Shown piece by piece: positions 23,201 through 35,650 of a stretch of DNA of 64,000 bases; the stretch's first letter is position 1, and each line of letters begins with the position of its first letter. The DNA comes from Papilionanthe hookeriana x Papilionanthe teres. Lineage: Eukaryota > Streptophyta > Magnoliopsida > Asparagales > Orchidaceae. The stretch spans positions 23,437,797-23,501,796 of the forward strand of contig CM040433.1 of NCBI GenBank assembly GCA_022702705.1, read 5' to 3'. The translations under genes were made by a program, and so were the position numbers. A model generated the notes under the pieces. It saw only the letters and a program-made list of their open reading frames with translations, was not told the origin of the DNA and made no database searches.

Positions 23201-23430
23201 TTTGGATAATTTGGTAAAATTTGGTAAATTAGTGACATTGGGTGATGTGGGGAAGTTTTAAATGATTTTTAAGATTAAATTGGGTGAAATTTGAATTTTT
23301 GCAATTTTGGGTATTTTGGGGTATTTTAGTAATTTAGCCCATTTTGATAGTTTTGAATGATTTTGGGCCAATTGTTGGTTTAAAATGATTTGGGTATGGT
23401 TTTGGAACAAATTTCGAGTTTTTGGTAAAT
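17245..23430. repeat. Repeat X, copy A (probable long LTR or LTR-element remnant)
   Basis: A unit of about 6.2 kb found three times: here, inverted and diverged at 27341-33345, and at 47165-61400 (split by an LTR element). On the minus strand it looks like an LTR promoter followed by leader. The half at 22700-23430 is composed of CCAAATTGAACC-type words. A GC-rich patch at 21070-21260 contains words such as TCCATCCTAACCGTCCATC, and further A+T-rich DNA extends to 17245. In copy C the matching strand starts TGTGATACCAAAAATC, a plausible LTR start. No gag or pol is visible. I infer a very long solo LTR or a non-autonomous element. Confidence 0.55.
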
Positions 23431-24069
23431 TTTGAGAATATTTTTTTGATAATTAGGATCTAGAATGGAATAAGGGTTTAAGGGAATTCGATTATGGCTC
23501 TTAGCCATGCCTAACCACATTGGAACCAAGCCTAACCAAATGGAAACCTCTTTATAAACCTTCACATATTGATCCTACCTATCTTGATCAAAGACTAGAG
23601 GCTTGGGACCACCCATGAGAGTTTCTTAAAGGGGTAGAGGGGAATTAGTTTAGGGTTCTGAGATAAGTTGGGAATTCAAAAGGATTACGGGTATGTGCTT
23701 AAGACTAAGCCTTAGTCAGCAAGAGTTTCCCTAAGTTCAATTGGTCCTATGGGAACTCATCGCTGAACCTCCACATGTTGGTCTTCAACCTTCCAAGTTG
23801 TTTGGAGTTTTGTAACCATCTATTTAGGGTTTCAAGAAATGCTTGGAAGTTGTTTAAATTTATAGGTGGTGGGCTCCATCTGTAATCCTCTAAGATAATG
23901 AAGGAGAAGCCCTATGGCTAGATCTTAATCACTAAGAGGAAGTTTAGACCTCAAAAAAAATGAGGTCAACAGGAGTATACTTGTTCTTGAAAAAAAAACA
24001 GAACAAAGAAGCGCAATAATTCTATGAATTATTAATTGAAGCTCAACAACCTTTACGGGAAGGATGTAC
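23431..24069. other. Spacer between repeat X and the hAT MITE; no gene seen
   Basis: Moderately GC-richer DNA matched at 61400-62038 with about 97% identity. It includes ATGGCTCTTAGCCATGCC, a short hairpin near 23492-23508. No domain was recognised in any frame. Confidence 0.4.
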
Positions 24070-24552
24070 TAGGGCTGTCAAAATGGCTCGTTGTTCGCAA
24101 TCAGCTCGTGTTTGGTTTGTTAAGAAGCTTGTTTTTAGCTTATTCGTTAAGTTAACAAAGATTTGTTTGTTCGTGTTCGGCTCATTTTTTATCATGAACA
24201 CAGATTGATGAATAGTATTTTTAAAAATTTTAATTGACTTCAAGGCTACAAATATTTATAATCAATTAAAATTATTAATTAAAATAATAGAATAAAAATT
24301 ATTAAATTAGATTCAAATGATGTTTTAATATAAACAATAATTTTTAAATATTTCCCCAATCCTTAACATCTTATGGGTACGTAATTAGGTTTGTCAAAGC
24401 AACTCTTTGTTCGTGAACGGCTCGTGTTCGGCTCGTGTTTAGCTCACTAAGCAAACGAGCGAAACACAAACACACTTTTTGAGCTCGAAATATAAACAAG
24501 CCGAACACAAGTTGAGTCTGGCTCACTCGTGTTCGACTCATTTATACCCCTA
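24070..24552. mobile_element. hAT-type MITE with perfect 8-bp target duplication
   Basis: Starts TAGGGCTGTCAAA and ends TTTATACCCCTA. It is flanked on both sides by GGATGTAC (24062-24069 and 24553-24560), the 8-bp duplication expected of hAT elements. The ends are rich in GTTCGTGTTCGG / CGAACACAAG words, shared with 1015-1715; the middle is A+T-rich. It is 483 bp with no coding capacity. It is present at the same place in unit 2 (62039-62509), so it was inserted before the duplication. Confidence 0.88.
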
Positions 24553-24839
24553 GGATGTACTATGCATATGGAATTATTAGTGACACTGATAATGTTGTGT
24601 ATCAAATCTAATTTCAATGTGTCCATAGAATGCTTCAATCACATTGCAGCATTTTTAAAGTAAATGAAATCTATAGAGAATTTAGTTCCAAATTATTTGT
24701 ATAGAACTCAAAAGTTAGTATGGATGGTTACTATCTTAAAAGATAGATTGTTGTGCTAACAGATACATATTATAATACAATAATGATGCAGTGAAAATGA
24801 AATGCAAACTTTATGGTATTGTTAGTTCAAACCAAGGGA

Positions 24840-25930
24840 GTGAAAGAGTAAAAAAGAGAAAAATATTTTGTACAAGTGTCACTTCATACTTTCTGCTCGT
24901 ATCACAACTTCAGTGACTCTTCGCTTCTATACTCACACCTTCGCACAAGACATGGCATAGTACTAGATATGTTGATGCTAATTCTATGAGTCGTCCACAA
25001 TTAGTGAAGCCAGAAATCATTTCGAATGCATAGATCTCAACCACGCAATAGTAGGCTTGACTTATTTATGGATGGTTTCACACCATATAATCACACCGCA
25101 ACACTCTATTTATGTTATCATCATGCTAAAAAACTTGCCCCCAAATAGTTTTTATTTTCAATGTTGATCATCCCAGGTCAACATAGCCCAAAGAGTAAAA
25201 TTTGTCTATTTACACTCTGATAGATGAGCTTCAGCTTTTGTTAGAAACAAGCGTTCTTACTTATGTTATCGCTACAAAATGAAATTTTCTACTTGAAATT
25301 GTTCTTATGTAGATGATTAGTGATTTATTGGCTTACGAAATGTTATATAATTGGATAATAGATGGAAAATTAGCTTGTCCTTACTAAATAGATATGTCAA
25401 AAGTATTTACTTTAAAGAATGGAAGAAATATTCCTGGTTCAATTGTCATCGATGGTTCTTAGCCATGATCACCTTGAATGAATAGAGATGCTCTTTTTAA
25501 AAATAGAGTTGAATGATCAAGTCCACTCTCACAGATAAATTAAGCCGATTTGTTGCAGATGATCAATAAAGTATCAAAGATTACTGAGAGACAAGAACGA
25601 ATCTCAAATTGTTTACTATATTTTAGGGTTACAAATAATTGGATGAAGCAGAGTATTTTTTTTGGATGTTCCATACGGTAGGACAAATCTAATTAGACAT
25701 AATCTTGTTGTTATGCATATAGAGAGGAAATTTTTTGAAAATATCTTCAATAATGTGATGGACATCAAGGGTAAAATAAAAGATAATTTCAAAGCATGAT
25801 TGAACCTAAAGGAGTATTATAAGAAAAGGCAGTTAATACATAAAGAGACAAATACAGGTAAACAGATAAAGCCCAAAGGTAAATATTGTCTCACATTGGA
25901 ACAATGAAAAACAATCTTGTAGTAGATGCA
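24840..25930 (+). pseudogene. TNP2 transposase (CACTA / En-Spm) remnant
   Basis: Family landmarks appear in order across frames: DMAWHSTRYVDANSMSRPQ near 24950; RLDLFMDGFTPYNHTAT near 25055; MISDLLAYEMLYNWIIDGKLACPY at 25310-25380 (family 'TI.DFPAYGMLSGW...G.LACP'); KVFTLKNGRN just after; DVPYGRTNLIRHNLVVMHIERKFFDNIF at 25660-25750 (family 'L..RHNLDVMHIEKNV'); then DIKGKIKDNFKA and KPKGKYCLTLEQ. Stops and frameshifts occur throughout. This is the catalytic transposase of CACTA elements, dead here. The unit 2 copy at 62780-63860 is about 97% alike. Confidence 0.8.
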
Positions 25931-26050
25931 TTATCTAAAGTTTTTCAATTATTCCAACCCGTCAAGCTAGTTAGGTTTATTACTTTCGATACACTGGTCA
26001 ACCAAGGGATGAACATGATTGAGTTGTTATTAGCATAGAATTTTTATGAC

Positions 26051-26390
26051 CCAAATACGGCATGGCTCTGTGATTTTGTGGGAGCATGTGGTGCTCACGT
26101 GTTCACTCCCGTAGCTTAATGAATCTGTTTGGAAATTACTAGATGCAAGTCGTTCCGGACTAGGGTCACCCTGTCCTAGTCATGCCCGATAGCGAATTTC
26201 ACCGATTCGTGTCATTGCCCTATTCTAAAGAAATTTGAACAATCATTCTGAGGCATGTATGGTTTTATCCAATCATTAAAAGCTTTCCATGTAATGAAAT
26301 GTGTTTAATGGACCCTCAGAGTGAAAAATGGTCTATGAGGGTCAGGCGTGACCATGCCCCGAATTCTCAAATATGCTACAAATAAATTTG
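26051..26390. other. Unassigned segment beyond the visible duplication
   Basis: No domain was seen. It is less A+T-rich than its flanks and contains GTGCTCACGTGTTCAC, an imperfect palindrome around CACGTG near 26092-26107. Whether it belongs to the duplicated unit cannot be tested, because unit 2 leaves the window at the equivalent point. Confidence 0.4.
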
Positions 26391-27265
26391 ATTTTTTTAT
26401 TTGAAAAATTATTATGTGTATGAAGTTATATTAGGGTAATAAAATTTTAAATATAGAAATGTGTAAGAAAATTTGGTTAAAACTTTATAGTGATTAAGAA
26501 AAGTTTGAAGTCAAAAATTTTTCTTAGTGAAGAGATGTGAAATATGGTGTAACTATCTTTAGTAGAAAAAATTGTACTTTTGAAAAATATAGAAGAATTA
26601 GACTTTTATTTTTCAATACTTAAATTTCTTTAATTAAAAGTAATTTTCAAAAAGTATTATTATATTTTTAAGTAAAGGATATATATCAGGCCATTGCTTT
26701 AGGAAAGGAAGAGTGGAATTCAAAATCATTAAGGGTCTATCCAGAAATAGTAATCCTTGCCACAAAAAAAGGAAGAAAAAAGGGAAAAGAAAAAGAACAT
26801 GAAAAAAAGTGATGTATAGTATGTGAGGAGAAGCTTGAGGATTAGTGCCTAATAAAAAATTTGTTCCACATATGATCTTTTTAAGTGCATAAGATTTGAG
26901 AAACTCCTAAGCTTAAGGATATAATATAGCGAGTGTAATTATTTTTAATGAAAATTTTAAGTAAAGAAGATAGTATGCTTAAACTCTATATTTGAAAAAT
27001 TTACAAGTATTTCTGAATTAGATAGGAGCTCATATTTTCTTACTTTTTCACTTTAGAAAATTTCTAAACTTTAAATTGATCTCATTTACTAAAGTATTTA
27101 AATTGATCTCATTTCACTAAAGTTTTTTCTAAATTGGAATAGTGCATTTCTAGAACAAAATTTTAGAATCTCCTAAAAAAACTCATTCACATAATTTGCC
27201 TATGTTGGTTTTGAAAGATTGTTGTGTCACTTGAGGATAAATAACATTTTACGTTTGGGAGTATT
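26391..27265 (+). mobile_element. Ty3/gypsy 3' internal fragment (element G1)
   Basis: Non-coding DNA that aligns, at about 65-75% by eye, with 36480-37247 just before the 3' LTR of the second gypsy element: shared words include GAATTCAAAA(T/C), AAGGTCTAT and GGAGAAGC in the same order. It ends in a PPT-like ACGTTTGGGAG (27251-27261) followed by TTTGATATACC. It is the 3' end of an element whose gag-pol is absent. Confidence 0.6.
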
Positions 27266-27340
27266 TGATATACCTAAATATTTTTTATGCACATTTTTAT
27301 ATCTATTTTTATCATATTGCACTTTAATGGAAGGTATTTT
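27266..27340 (+). mobile_element. Start of a gypsy LTR, cut by inverted repeat X
   Basis: TGATATACC through GGAAGGTATTTT matches the start of the LTR at 37248 (TGATATTTC ... GGAAGGTATTTT) at equivalent spacing. The LTR is interrupted here by copy C of repeat X and appears to resume at about 33349. Compared with the intact LTR, about 400 bp are missing at the junction. Confidence 0.6.
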
Positions 27341-30300
27341 TGTGATACCAAAAATCTAAACTTTTGAACCCCTTTGCCCCTAAACTCCACCAAGTGACCA
27401 AATTACCCCTAAAACCCTAATTTTGCCCAAAATTCCCAAAATCAACCAAAATTATCAAAATACCTCAAAACTCATCCCAAAACATCCCTCACCACTCAAA
27501 ATACCCAAAAGACCTCAAATTTACCAAAATTTCCAAGATAGCCCCCAAATCCCCAAAATTACCAAAATGCCCCTATTAGCCAAAAAATTCAAAAAATTCC
27601 CAAAAATTCCCAAAACCCCCCAAATATTCTCAATTTAATTTTGAACCACTACATTGACCCAATTTAACCAAATTGAACCATGTTTACCAAAAGGCCCAAA
27701 ATGCCTCTTAAGGTGCAAAATGCATAAATTACCTCCAATGTCTACCAAATTGAACTCAATTCCCCACAATTAAAGTTCCAAACTTTAATTCAACATTCTC
27801 AATCCCAATTGAAACCAAATCCAAGCTCAATTTGACCCACTTTTGAATCCAAATTGAACCCAAACCACAAGCCCCAATTAAGACCATGTGATCAAATCTC
27901 CCCAAATTGAACCCAATGTCAATCAATTTACCCCAATTTTAATATCCAAAATCCTTCATAACATTCCTCTACACCAAACTGAACAATAAATTGCCCCCAA
28001 TTATAGCCCAAACCTCACCCAAGTCCAGCCAAACCTAAAATCGTCAAAATTTCCCCAAATGTGCCTCATGTCCAAAATCCATCAAATTGAATGCCCTAAC
28101 CCTATAATATCCAACCGATTTTTTGTCAAGAACTCTACAATACATCCCCCTAGACCATTTGAAACCATCAATTGGCCTTTGGCCCCACTCTAGCCTAACT
28201 TTAACCCAAGCTAACCCAACATGCCCAAAATTGACCAAACACCAAAATCAAGCCAAATTGATCCCTCAAACCTATTCAAAACCACCCCAATCCTCTCCTA
28301 AACACTTTATGATAATCATAACAATCAACTAGACCTAACCCATGCTTGAACCCAACCTAGCTTAACTTGAACCCACATGGTCCTAAATTGAACCCATGAG
28401 CTAAATTGACCAAACCTAGCCAAATTGATCAAACTAAGCTCATCATAGCCAACCATTAGACACTTAGGACTGAGCTAGATCCACCTAGCCCACTCTAGTG
28501 GAGCCATGGAAAAAGGTTCCAATGATTTAAGGGATCCCCACTCATAAATGGGCAAAACTTAAAGAGATTTGTAATGAGAACTTAACCAATTAAGCTCACC
28601 CCACTTATGACCTGCCCTTTAGCTCACCTGACCACTAGCCACCTCCCCTGGCCTAGTTGGCCAGCCTAGTCACCGAAGGAGGAAAAACCGAGAGCCACCT
28701 CCCATGGACAAAACCCAAATTGACCCATCCATGTTGTCTCACCCTGATTGGTTAATTGCTCCTTACTGCCCTCCACCTATGCATTTAAACTCACCCAAAT
28801 ACCAGCCAAGGCAGCCCCTCTAAGCTCCTCTATTTAAACCACCATCCTTGACGGTCAAAGAGGTAGTGTGCATAAAATTTAGGGGAAACTTTAACAATTT
28901 TTTCCCAAAGTTAATTGCAACCTCCCTAAGCTCATCCTAGCCACTCCCCTGCCATATCCCACACTGCCTGAGCTCAATATTGAGGCTCAAAACCTTGCCA
29001 TAACCAGGACACATTCCATTACTGCTCTAAACTGAACCAAAATAAAATTACTGCACCCACACCATTCCAAAATTGAAAGAAGAAGTTCCTCCATGAAAGC
29101 CCCATCACAAAGAGCCTCTACCTCAGACTTTGATCAACACCTGAAATCGGGTCTAGTCGAATTTGGGTCCAGGTACAAAAGGCTTCATCTGGAGATTTGT
29201 AGGGATCAATCAAAGCTGCTACAACCATCTGATCAAGGCCTCCCCTCTCAGATAATGGTATTGAACTCTCTCAACCTCCCGAGCTTATCTAGATTATCCA
29301 TGCACATTAGGTTTATTTCAGGCAAGGTTAGCCGTATAGATACGTTCGTCTAGGTCAGATGAGTCCATATAAACAAATCTTAAACGATTTGGTTGAGTCT
29401 AGCTCGAGATCTTAGGGATAGAAGGTGGAAGGATTACATGATGAACCAATTAGGGACGAAGACCAGGAGCCGTTGAATCGCGCATGTAACGTTTAACGGG
29501 CTAGGATTGCGTCGGACGGAGGATCTATACATAAAGCGCTCGCTAAATCAAATAGCAGCGCCTAACCAGAGCACGCCGCGTAGCGCTTTGATGCGCCGTA
29601 GGTTGTCAGGGTGCTGAGTCGGATAAGTAGGAAATTAAATATATTTTGATTTATTTAAATCAGTCCACCTTTAAAAATCCATAACTTGGTGTAGGAAAAT
29701 CATAAAAATAAAAGAAAAATACCCTCTTGCTCAGCGAACGAAGGAGAGCAACGTGGAATTGGATTCAAGATTATTTGGTTTAAATCTTATTTTTAATTAA
29801 TTAAATACAGTATTCTTTATTTCAATTCTCCATTTGTATGTACATTTCACGATGGCATGAAACTCAGGGATTTTGTTCTCTCTGTCATGAGGGATCTTCC
29901 CTGATTTTTTCAAAGTCAAGGGAGATCTCTATTTTTCAAGTTGTAGGTGTTTGTTTTAGTATAAAAATTAAAATAATTAAAATATTGATGATAAAATCCA
30001 AAGTAAATTTTGGTAAGTTCAGTGTGAATAGGGGAACATTAGAAAAATATAAAATGGATTTAATTCACTAAGCATAACCCTAATTGTAATTAAGCCTTAG
30101 ATTTTAAAGAAAAATAATTTGGACTAAATATAAATGAAAATAACGTAAAAATCATTCTCTATTGTAATTTAAAGTCAGAGAAACTTACCATAAAATTTTC
30201 AATTCAATTGAAGTTAAATTTAAAAACTTAAATGAATTTTCCAAGCTAAGAAATACTTTGACATTTATATAATTATCATAATTAAAATACACTTCAAAAA

Positions 30301-33300
30301 ATCACCAAATTAATTTTGGGAGTTCTCTGTGATCAGAGGAGTCCTTGAAAAATAAAATTATAATTAAAATAAATTTTTCATTTTTTAACATTATTTTAAC
30401 ATTTAAATAATTAAAAATTAATAAAAATCACAAAGTTCATAAAATTGATAAAAAAAATGTTCTAAATTGCCTCCTGATCATTTGGAAATAATTGGAGTAA
30501 TTTTTCTTACTCTCTAAATAAAGATATTAAATTTTAAGGGTAAAATTGACTTTCCCTAATTTCTCATTAAAATAACTCTAATAATTTAATATAAATCACA
30601 AAAATATGAAATTTGGTTCTCCGGATTCTCTGACCTCAGAGAAATTTATAAAAAATATAAAACACAAATTTTCAAATAAATAATATTTTATATATAATTA
30701 ATACTCTAAAAATTTAAATAATTATAATAATTAAATTAAAATTCAAAAAAACATGAAAATTTGTCCAAATAATTCTCTAGTCTATGTGAACCTCCAATAA
30801 TTTTCTTCTTTATATATATTTTATTTTTACTAAGTTATTGAATTTTCTTTAAATTACTATTTTGCATAAAAATAATTATGTAAATTAATTTCAATTAAGA
30901 AAAATCACATTTCTCCTCTAATGCTTTAATTGACTCATGGGTAGGGTACCATAAAATTTTCAAAATCATTTGCATTAAATTTGATAAATTATAAAGTGTT
31001 AGGTCCTTAGAGGCAAAATTGTAAATTTTAATAATTTTGCCTTAATTTATATTTAAGTCCAACCAAAGTGGGAAATGGCCATAATTGAGATATTTAGATG
31101 ATTGAAACATAAGGGGATAATTGGTAGAAACTAACTTCACCTTTATCACAGAAAATATAAATTTGTAATTTTCTTAATTGTTTTAATTTGGGAGATAATC
31201 AAAATTAAATGTTCCCTGGGTTAGGGTTTTGACATTGGAAGCTAATAATTCACCAATCTAGTACCCCTAGTTTGTGTTTAATGATAAATTCAATACTTTA
31301 ATAAGAATCACACTCACATGTTTAACTTTTCCCAAAATTGCAAATATGTCCATTAAATCTTAAGGGCTTGGTAGTGAGCTAGGCTTAATCAAATTTTACT
31401 AATATGGATTAGAATAGATGATAAGATTAATTGTAAATATAATTGAAACACTACAAGCCCAACCTTAAAAATCAAATTGGCTAAGCTCCTTAATTAGGTC
31501 AGTTTGCCCCTTGGCGTCTTTACTTACATAATTTATAAATGGAATATCAAGTGATAGTTACCCCACTTTTTGGGATGATTAAAACATTAATTCACTAAGC
31601 ATAAGGGTATGAAATGGATGAATCATTTAGTGATTATGATAAGTTCAAATGGACTCAAGAAAGTTTAAAAGGGTTGTTAAATATTCAAGTATTCCCTAGA
31701 CCTTTTTCACAAGTCTTCTGGACATCTTGTAGAATGACTGAGTCTATCATACTTATTAAAAGAAGACATCTCTTAAATGAATAAATAGAACCCATGAAGT
31801 TATGACATGGGACTTAGCAGGCTCGTGACAAACCTATCTATAGGCTTTCTTTCCTGCAAATTATAAATATTTATTGAAAAGATACTAATGTTTCAAGTGG
31901 AGGAACTGGAAGACTCGCCAGGTACACTTTTATAAGTTTATAGTATTTTTCTTTATTGTACTTTTCTTACTTATGAGATTGCATGATAAACAACATTATC
32001 ACTATGCATGAAAACCAAAACTGTTAGGATAACCACAAAACTAAAACCAAGATCAATATTAAAATCAAAACAAGATAACATTCACTGCGACGACAGTCAA
32101 AATATAAAACAGCTCAAGATTTAATCATAAACAAAACAAAAATCATAATTACAACTAAATTAAAATACCTCTATCAAATAATTGGGAATACCTCGGAGGA
32201 TGCAACCTACAGCTGCTAACGAGATTTCCCACGATCTAAATGAATGTATAAAACTCATTTAGTTGAGTTTAGTAAATTCATTTGGACTAAGTGAATCTGA
32301 AGAAAACAGTGGTGCCGGAATGAGGGAACTGTACGATCCTAACTGGTGTCGCTATAAAGAACTTAAATATTCCCCTAACAAGTCATTAAGTCACCTCAAT
32401 TTAAATCCTCTCCAAAACATGCTACTTCTCTTTTCTCTTCGATTTGACACTTCTAAAACTAAATCTGCTACGACGAGGAACTTGGAGCATGCATAGTGGG
32501 CAGCATGGCCATCTTCAATAGCAAAACTCCTTAGAATTAAACAACAAGTCATAGGACTTAGCTTGCTTAGTGCAACATAGACTATCACATTATCTCTTTA
32601 GGCCTTTGTACCTGTTGCAAAATAAGCCCTCACTCATCTTAGGTTTCGACGTTGTCATCTGATAGGATATAAATCCTCCTATCTTTCAGGCTATTCACAT
32701 GATCGATATCAAGTGAATGTAATTCCTAAATAATAAAATTGGCAGGATAATATCTTAAATTGAAGTCAAACCATAGGATAGTTTGGGAAAGAACACCAAG
32801 ATTCTTCTTGGATCTTTATCTTTCCCCTAGCTCTCTCATCCTTTGGATTTCTACCATAACTAGTCTGAAAATTGAGCCACTCACCTATTGGATTTCCCAT
32901 TCACATTTCCTTGAAGAATCATACCATTTGGAAGTCATGAAGATAGTATTTTCTGATCTTTATCAAGATTTTCTTAGATAACTTTGGTTATCTAAGATGT
33001 AATTACCTATAGGAGTTTGCCCTTATAGGAAACTTAAAGACCCCATATTAATATAAACTGTATCTAGTTCATTCATACTAGATAGGGGAAATTTTTTTTT
33101 AACATAAATGGTTTGTAGAACAAACACATGTCATGGGTCCTTTAGTTTATTTACACAAGCCTCACCAACAAGCAATGTGTCCATTCTTCGAGATAGGTAC
33201 ATGGCTTGCGGTATAGCGCTTGATTATTTAAATAATTAATTATATGGGATCGGTTTGATTTCATTTTTTTCAAACTTAAAAATGATATTTTCTGAAATTA

Positions 33301-33345
33301 TATATATTATATTAAATCCATCTTAAAACCCTTTTACAGCTGGCA
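27341..33345. repeat. Repeat X, copy C (inverted, diverged)
   Basis: Reverse complement of 17245-23430. Examples: CTCATTTAGTTGAGTTTAGTAAATTC (32256) against the X-A block at 18360-18400, and GATCGATATCAAGTGAATG (32702) against 17910. The GC-rich patch falls at 29440-29620. On the plus strand it begins TGTGATACCAAAAATC and ends near GCTGGCA, TG/CA-type termini. TATTTAAACC at about 28832 may be its TATA box, preceded by CCAAATTGAACC-rich DNA. Divergence from copy A is far greater than A from B, so it is an independent, older insertion. No pol is seen. Confidence 0.6.
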
Positions 33346-34365
33346 AGAGCATGTAGGAGAGGGAACTCTTGTTCTATAGAGATTAAAGAGGGGAATTTGA
33401 GAGAATCTGTAAGGGGTTTACTATAGTACATTGTGTAGCACTGTGGAAAACATCGTTCGGTGGAATTTGCTTCTCTGTTCAAAGGGAAACAACTAAGTAT
33501 CGTGTGTACTTTTATTTGACTATTATTGTAAATACATATTTAGTGAATTTGGTTAGATTGAATGAAGTTTTCTTTGGTGTTTATCATGTGCAGTGAGTAG
33601 ATTTCTTATACTTTTCTCTAGTGATGGATACGTTTAGATTAGTAGGGTTTTGAATGCTTTGAATTGATCTTTATTATTATGTGATGAGTATATCTCTAGA
33701 CTTAATATACATGTTGTATTGGCCATACAACTTATTAAAATTTGTTGTGACCCATAAGGACTTGACAGAGCGGTGGTGAAACAACATAGAATACTCACAT
33801 TGTGTGATTGACTATGAAAGATGAGTCATCAGGCAATGAAACTTAAGGAGATGCGAGTCGATATAGTTTGAATTAGGAGTTTCACGGGTGATAATTGGAA
33901 ACAATTGCCTAAAATGAATAATACTCATTTATGCACTCAAGTGAGGGAAAATTAGTGTTATGCTCCTGTTGTCACTACCAAATTACAATTCTTAGATTAA
34001 CACCTATAATCTACTTAGAAATCACAAGATAAAAAAATCTCTAACAAACTTGAATTTCACATGTTTAATTGATCTAGGCAAGTTTAACTTAGGAGTAAAA
34101 ATATACTTAGGAATAGTTGTTAGAATAACCATATTTAGCGATATTCCAAACTAGGACTTGAAAGTAGTAAGCTTGAATTGATCCTCAGGTTGTTATTACT
34201 ACGAATCATGTTCCACCTTCCCTGTGGGATCAGCATTTTGGACTCAAGTAGAGCTCTATATTAAGAAAGCGATACATGCACATATGTAGGAACCCTGACA
34301 CTTAGAAGGAGATTTTGAGTTAAACTAAATTATTATTCATGTTTTAGTAGTTGCTGAAGACATCA
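33346..34365 (+). mobile_element. Left LTR (3' part) of gypsy element G2
   Basis: GGAACTCTTGTTCTA, GGTTTAC(T/A)ATAG, GAAACAACATAGAATACTCAC and GGATCAGCATTTTGGACTC are shared in order with 37743-38757. Together with 27266-27340 it makes an LTR split by repeat X. It ends near CATCA, eight bases before the PBS. Confidence 0.7.
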
Positions 34366-34373
34366 AGCTTTTC

Positions 34374-34391
34374 TGGCGTCGTTGCCAAGGA
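34374..34391 (+). promoter_or_regulatory. Primer-binding site of gypsy element G2
   Basis: TGGCGTCGTTGCCAAGGA differs at only a few positions from TGGCGCCGTTGCCGGGGA, the site used by many plant Athila/Tat-type gypsy elements (family knowledge). It lies directly after the LTR end and fixes the element's orientation as plus. Confidence 0.8.
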
Positions 34392-34559
34392 ACGAAGTAA
34401 GAAAGCGTCAGTAAGAAAAAATTAAGGATAATTTTAGTTGAACCTATATAACTTAGATTTGAAAATAGTAGTAGTACTTAGTAATTTTAGTTGTTGTGTT
34501 TATTTTTAAAAAATAATTTAAAAAATATGAAAAATGTTTTTGATATCTATCCTCTTAGT

Positions 34560-35650
34560 TAAACCTTTAGATTTGAATGCACAGTTCAGGAGCTGCCGAT
34601 CTTGAACGCTACAACTTAGAGCTAGCGATAACTATCAGGAGGATTAGAAAATTGAGATGACTCCAAAAAGTTTTTATAGAAATGGCAGATCATCTAGATA
34701 ATGAGGATCCATTCATTGATCATAATTTAGTAGACCTTTGAGGGATTAGCCAAACCCTACATTAGATGAAATTCATTTAATTATACATACTCCTATCATA
34801 GCAGTCAATACTTTTGAACTTAAGCCTGTAATAATTTAGATGGTACAGGATTATTAATATTGTGGATCTCCATCTGAAGACCCAAACTTACACTTAGCAT
34901 GTTTCTTAGAAAGTTGTGCAACATTCAGATATGATAGTGTTTATAATGATGCAGTTAGACTTAGAATTTTTCCTTTTTTTAGGAATAAAGCGAAGACGTG
35001 ACTCAATTCATTAGCTCCAGCTCAATTAGGATATGGGGAGATCTAGCATAGAAATTTCTAGCCAAGTATTTTCCACCACCTAAAATCACTAAGTTGTAGA
35101 ATGATTCACTTCATCTGTCAGCATGATGGGAAATAAATTTATGAAGCTTGAGAACAAATTAAGGAACTTCTTAGGAAGTGTCCATATCATGCATTACCTG
35201 ATTGGCTTATGATTAAAACTTTCTACAACATATTAGTTGGATCTTTGAGAGAGATCATTGATGCTGATGCTGGAGATTCGCTCATGTCAAAACCATTTGA
35301 AGAGGTTTATTATCTCATTGAGGAGATGGTTACCAACAATTTTTAATGTCCATCTGATAGAGTGAATCCTAAAAGTGTAGTGATTATTCTTGAAAATTAT
35401 GACTGCAAGAAAATTGGATCATTATGGGATGAGTTAACCTCAAGGACCGCCAATTAATAAGGAGAATTTATTTAATTAATTAGTTGACCCTAATTCCTAT
35501 GAAGCTATCCATGCAATAAGAAATAGACCAAATAATCCTTATTCCAATTATTACAACCCACGTTGGAGGAATCATCGTAATTTCAACTGGAACAATAATT
35601 CTGGAGGAGAAAACCAAACCGGGAAATAATAAATTTAATCCTATGAAAAA
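34560..35650 (+). pseudogene. Gypsy gag remnant (Athila/Tat-like)
   Basis: Begins with MADHLDNEDPFIDHN near 34682. The capsid-like region FELKP ... GSPSEDPNLHLACFLESCATF ... DAVRLRIFPFF follows (34810-34980), then NSLAPAQLGYG and KYFPPPK to 35090. HCP-like PYHALPDWLMIKTFYNILVG is at about 35190. The Asn/Tyr-rich NPYSNYYNPRWRNHRNFNWNN lies at about 35535-35600. Many stops interrupt it. Protease, RT, RNase H and integrase should follow but are absent: the next recognisable landmark is the element's 3' end. Confidence 0.75.

Larger units (their letters stand above)
9586..26050 (+). repeat. Tandem duplication, unit 1 (aligned part)
   Basis: This stretch is matched in the same order and orientation by 38770-64000: transposase tail, gypsy pol, CT and AT microsatellites, RNase H remnant, repeat X, hAT MITE and TNP2. 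By eye, identity is near 85-90% over the first 4 kb, about 93% around 14 kb, and 96-99% from about 15.2 kb on. Unit 2 has two large extras: about 780 bp at 39712-40490 and an 8.05-kb LTR element at 49181-57226. The spacing gives a unit of about 29.2 kb. The right limit is not seen because unit 2 is still matching at the window end. Confidence 0.9.

Noticed and set aside
25900..26040. VVDALSKVF near the end of unit 1, resembling the gypsy RNase H 'VVADALSR' motif
   Set aside because: It follows the TNP2 remnant, has no neighbouring RNase H strands, and is a short isolated match.
27423..27638. 71-codon Pro/Lys/Ile/Asn-rich ORF, and similar ones at 28123-28332 and 61063-61338
   Set aside because: Low-complexity CCAAAATTACC-type DNA of repeat X, which keeps frames open without coding.
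31447..31460. CACTACAAG as a possible second CACTA terminus
   Set aside because: It lies within repeat X without subterminal repeats and does not continue as GAA.
34374..34391. tRNA gene
   Set aside because: The match is to the primer-binding complement only; no cloverleaf surrounds it. No intact tRNA or rRNA gene was seen anywhere in the window.
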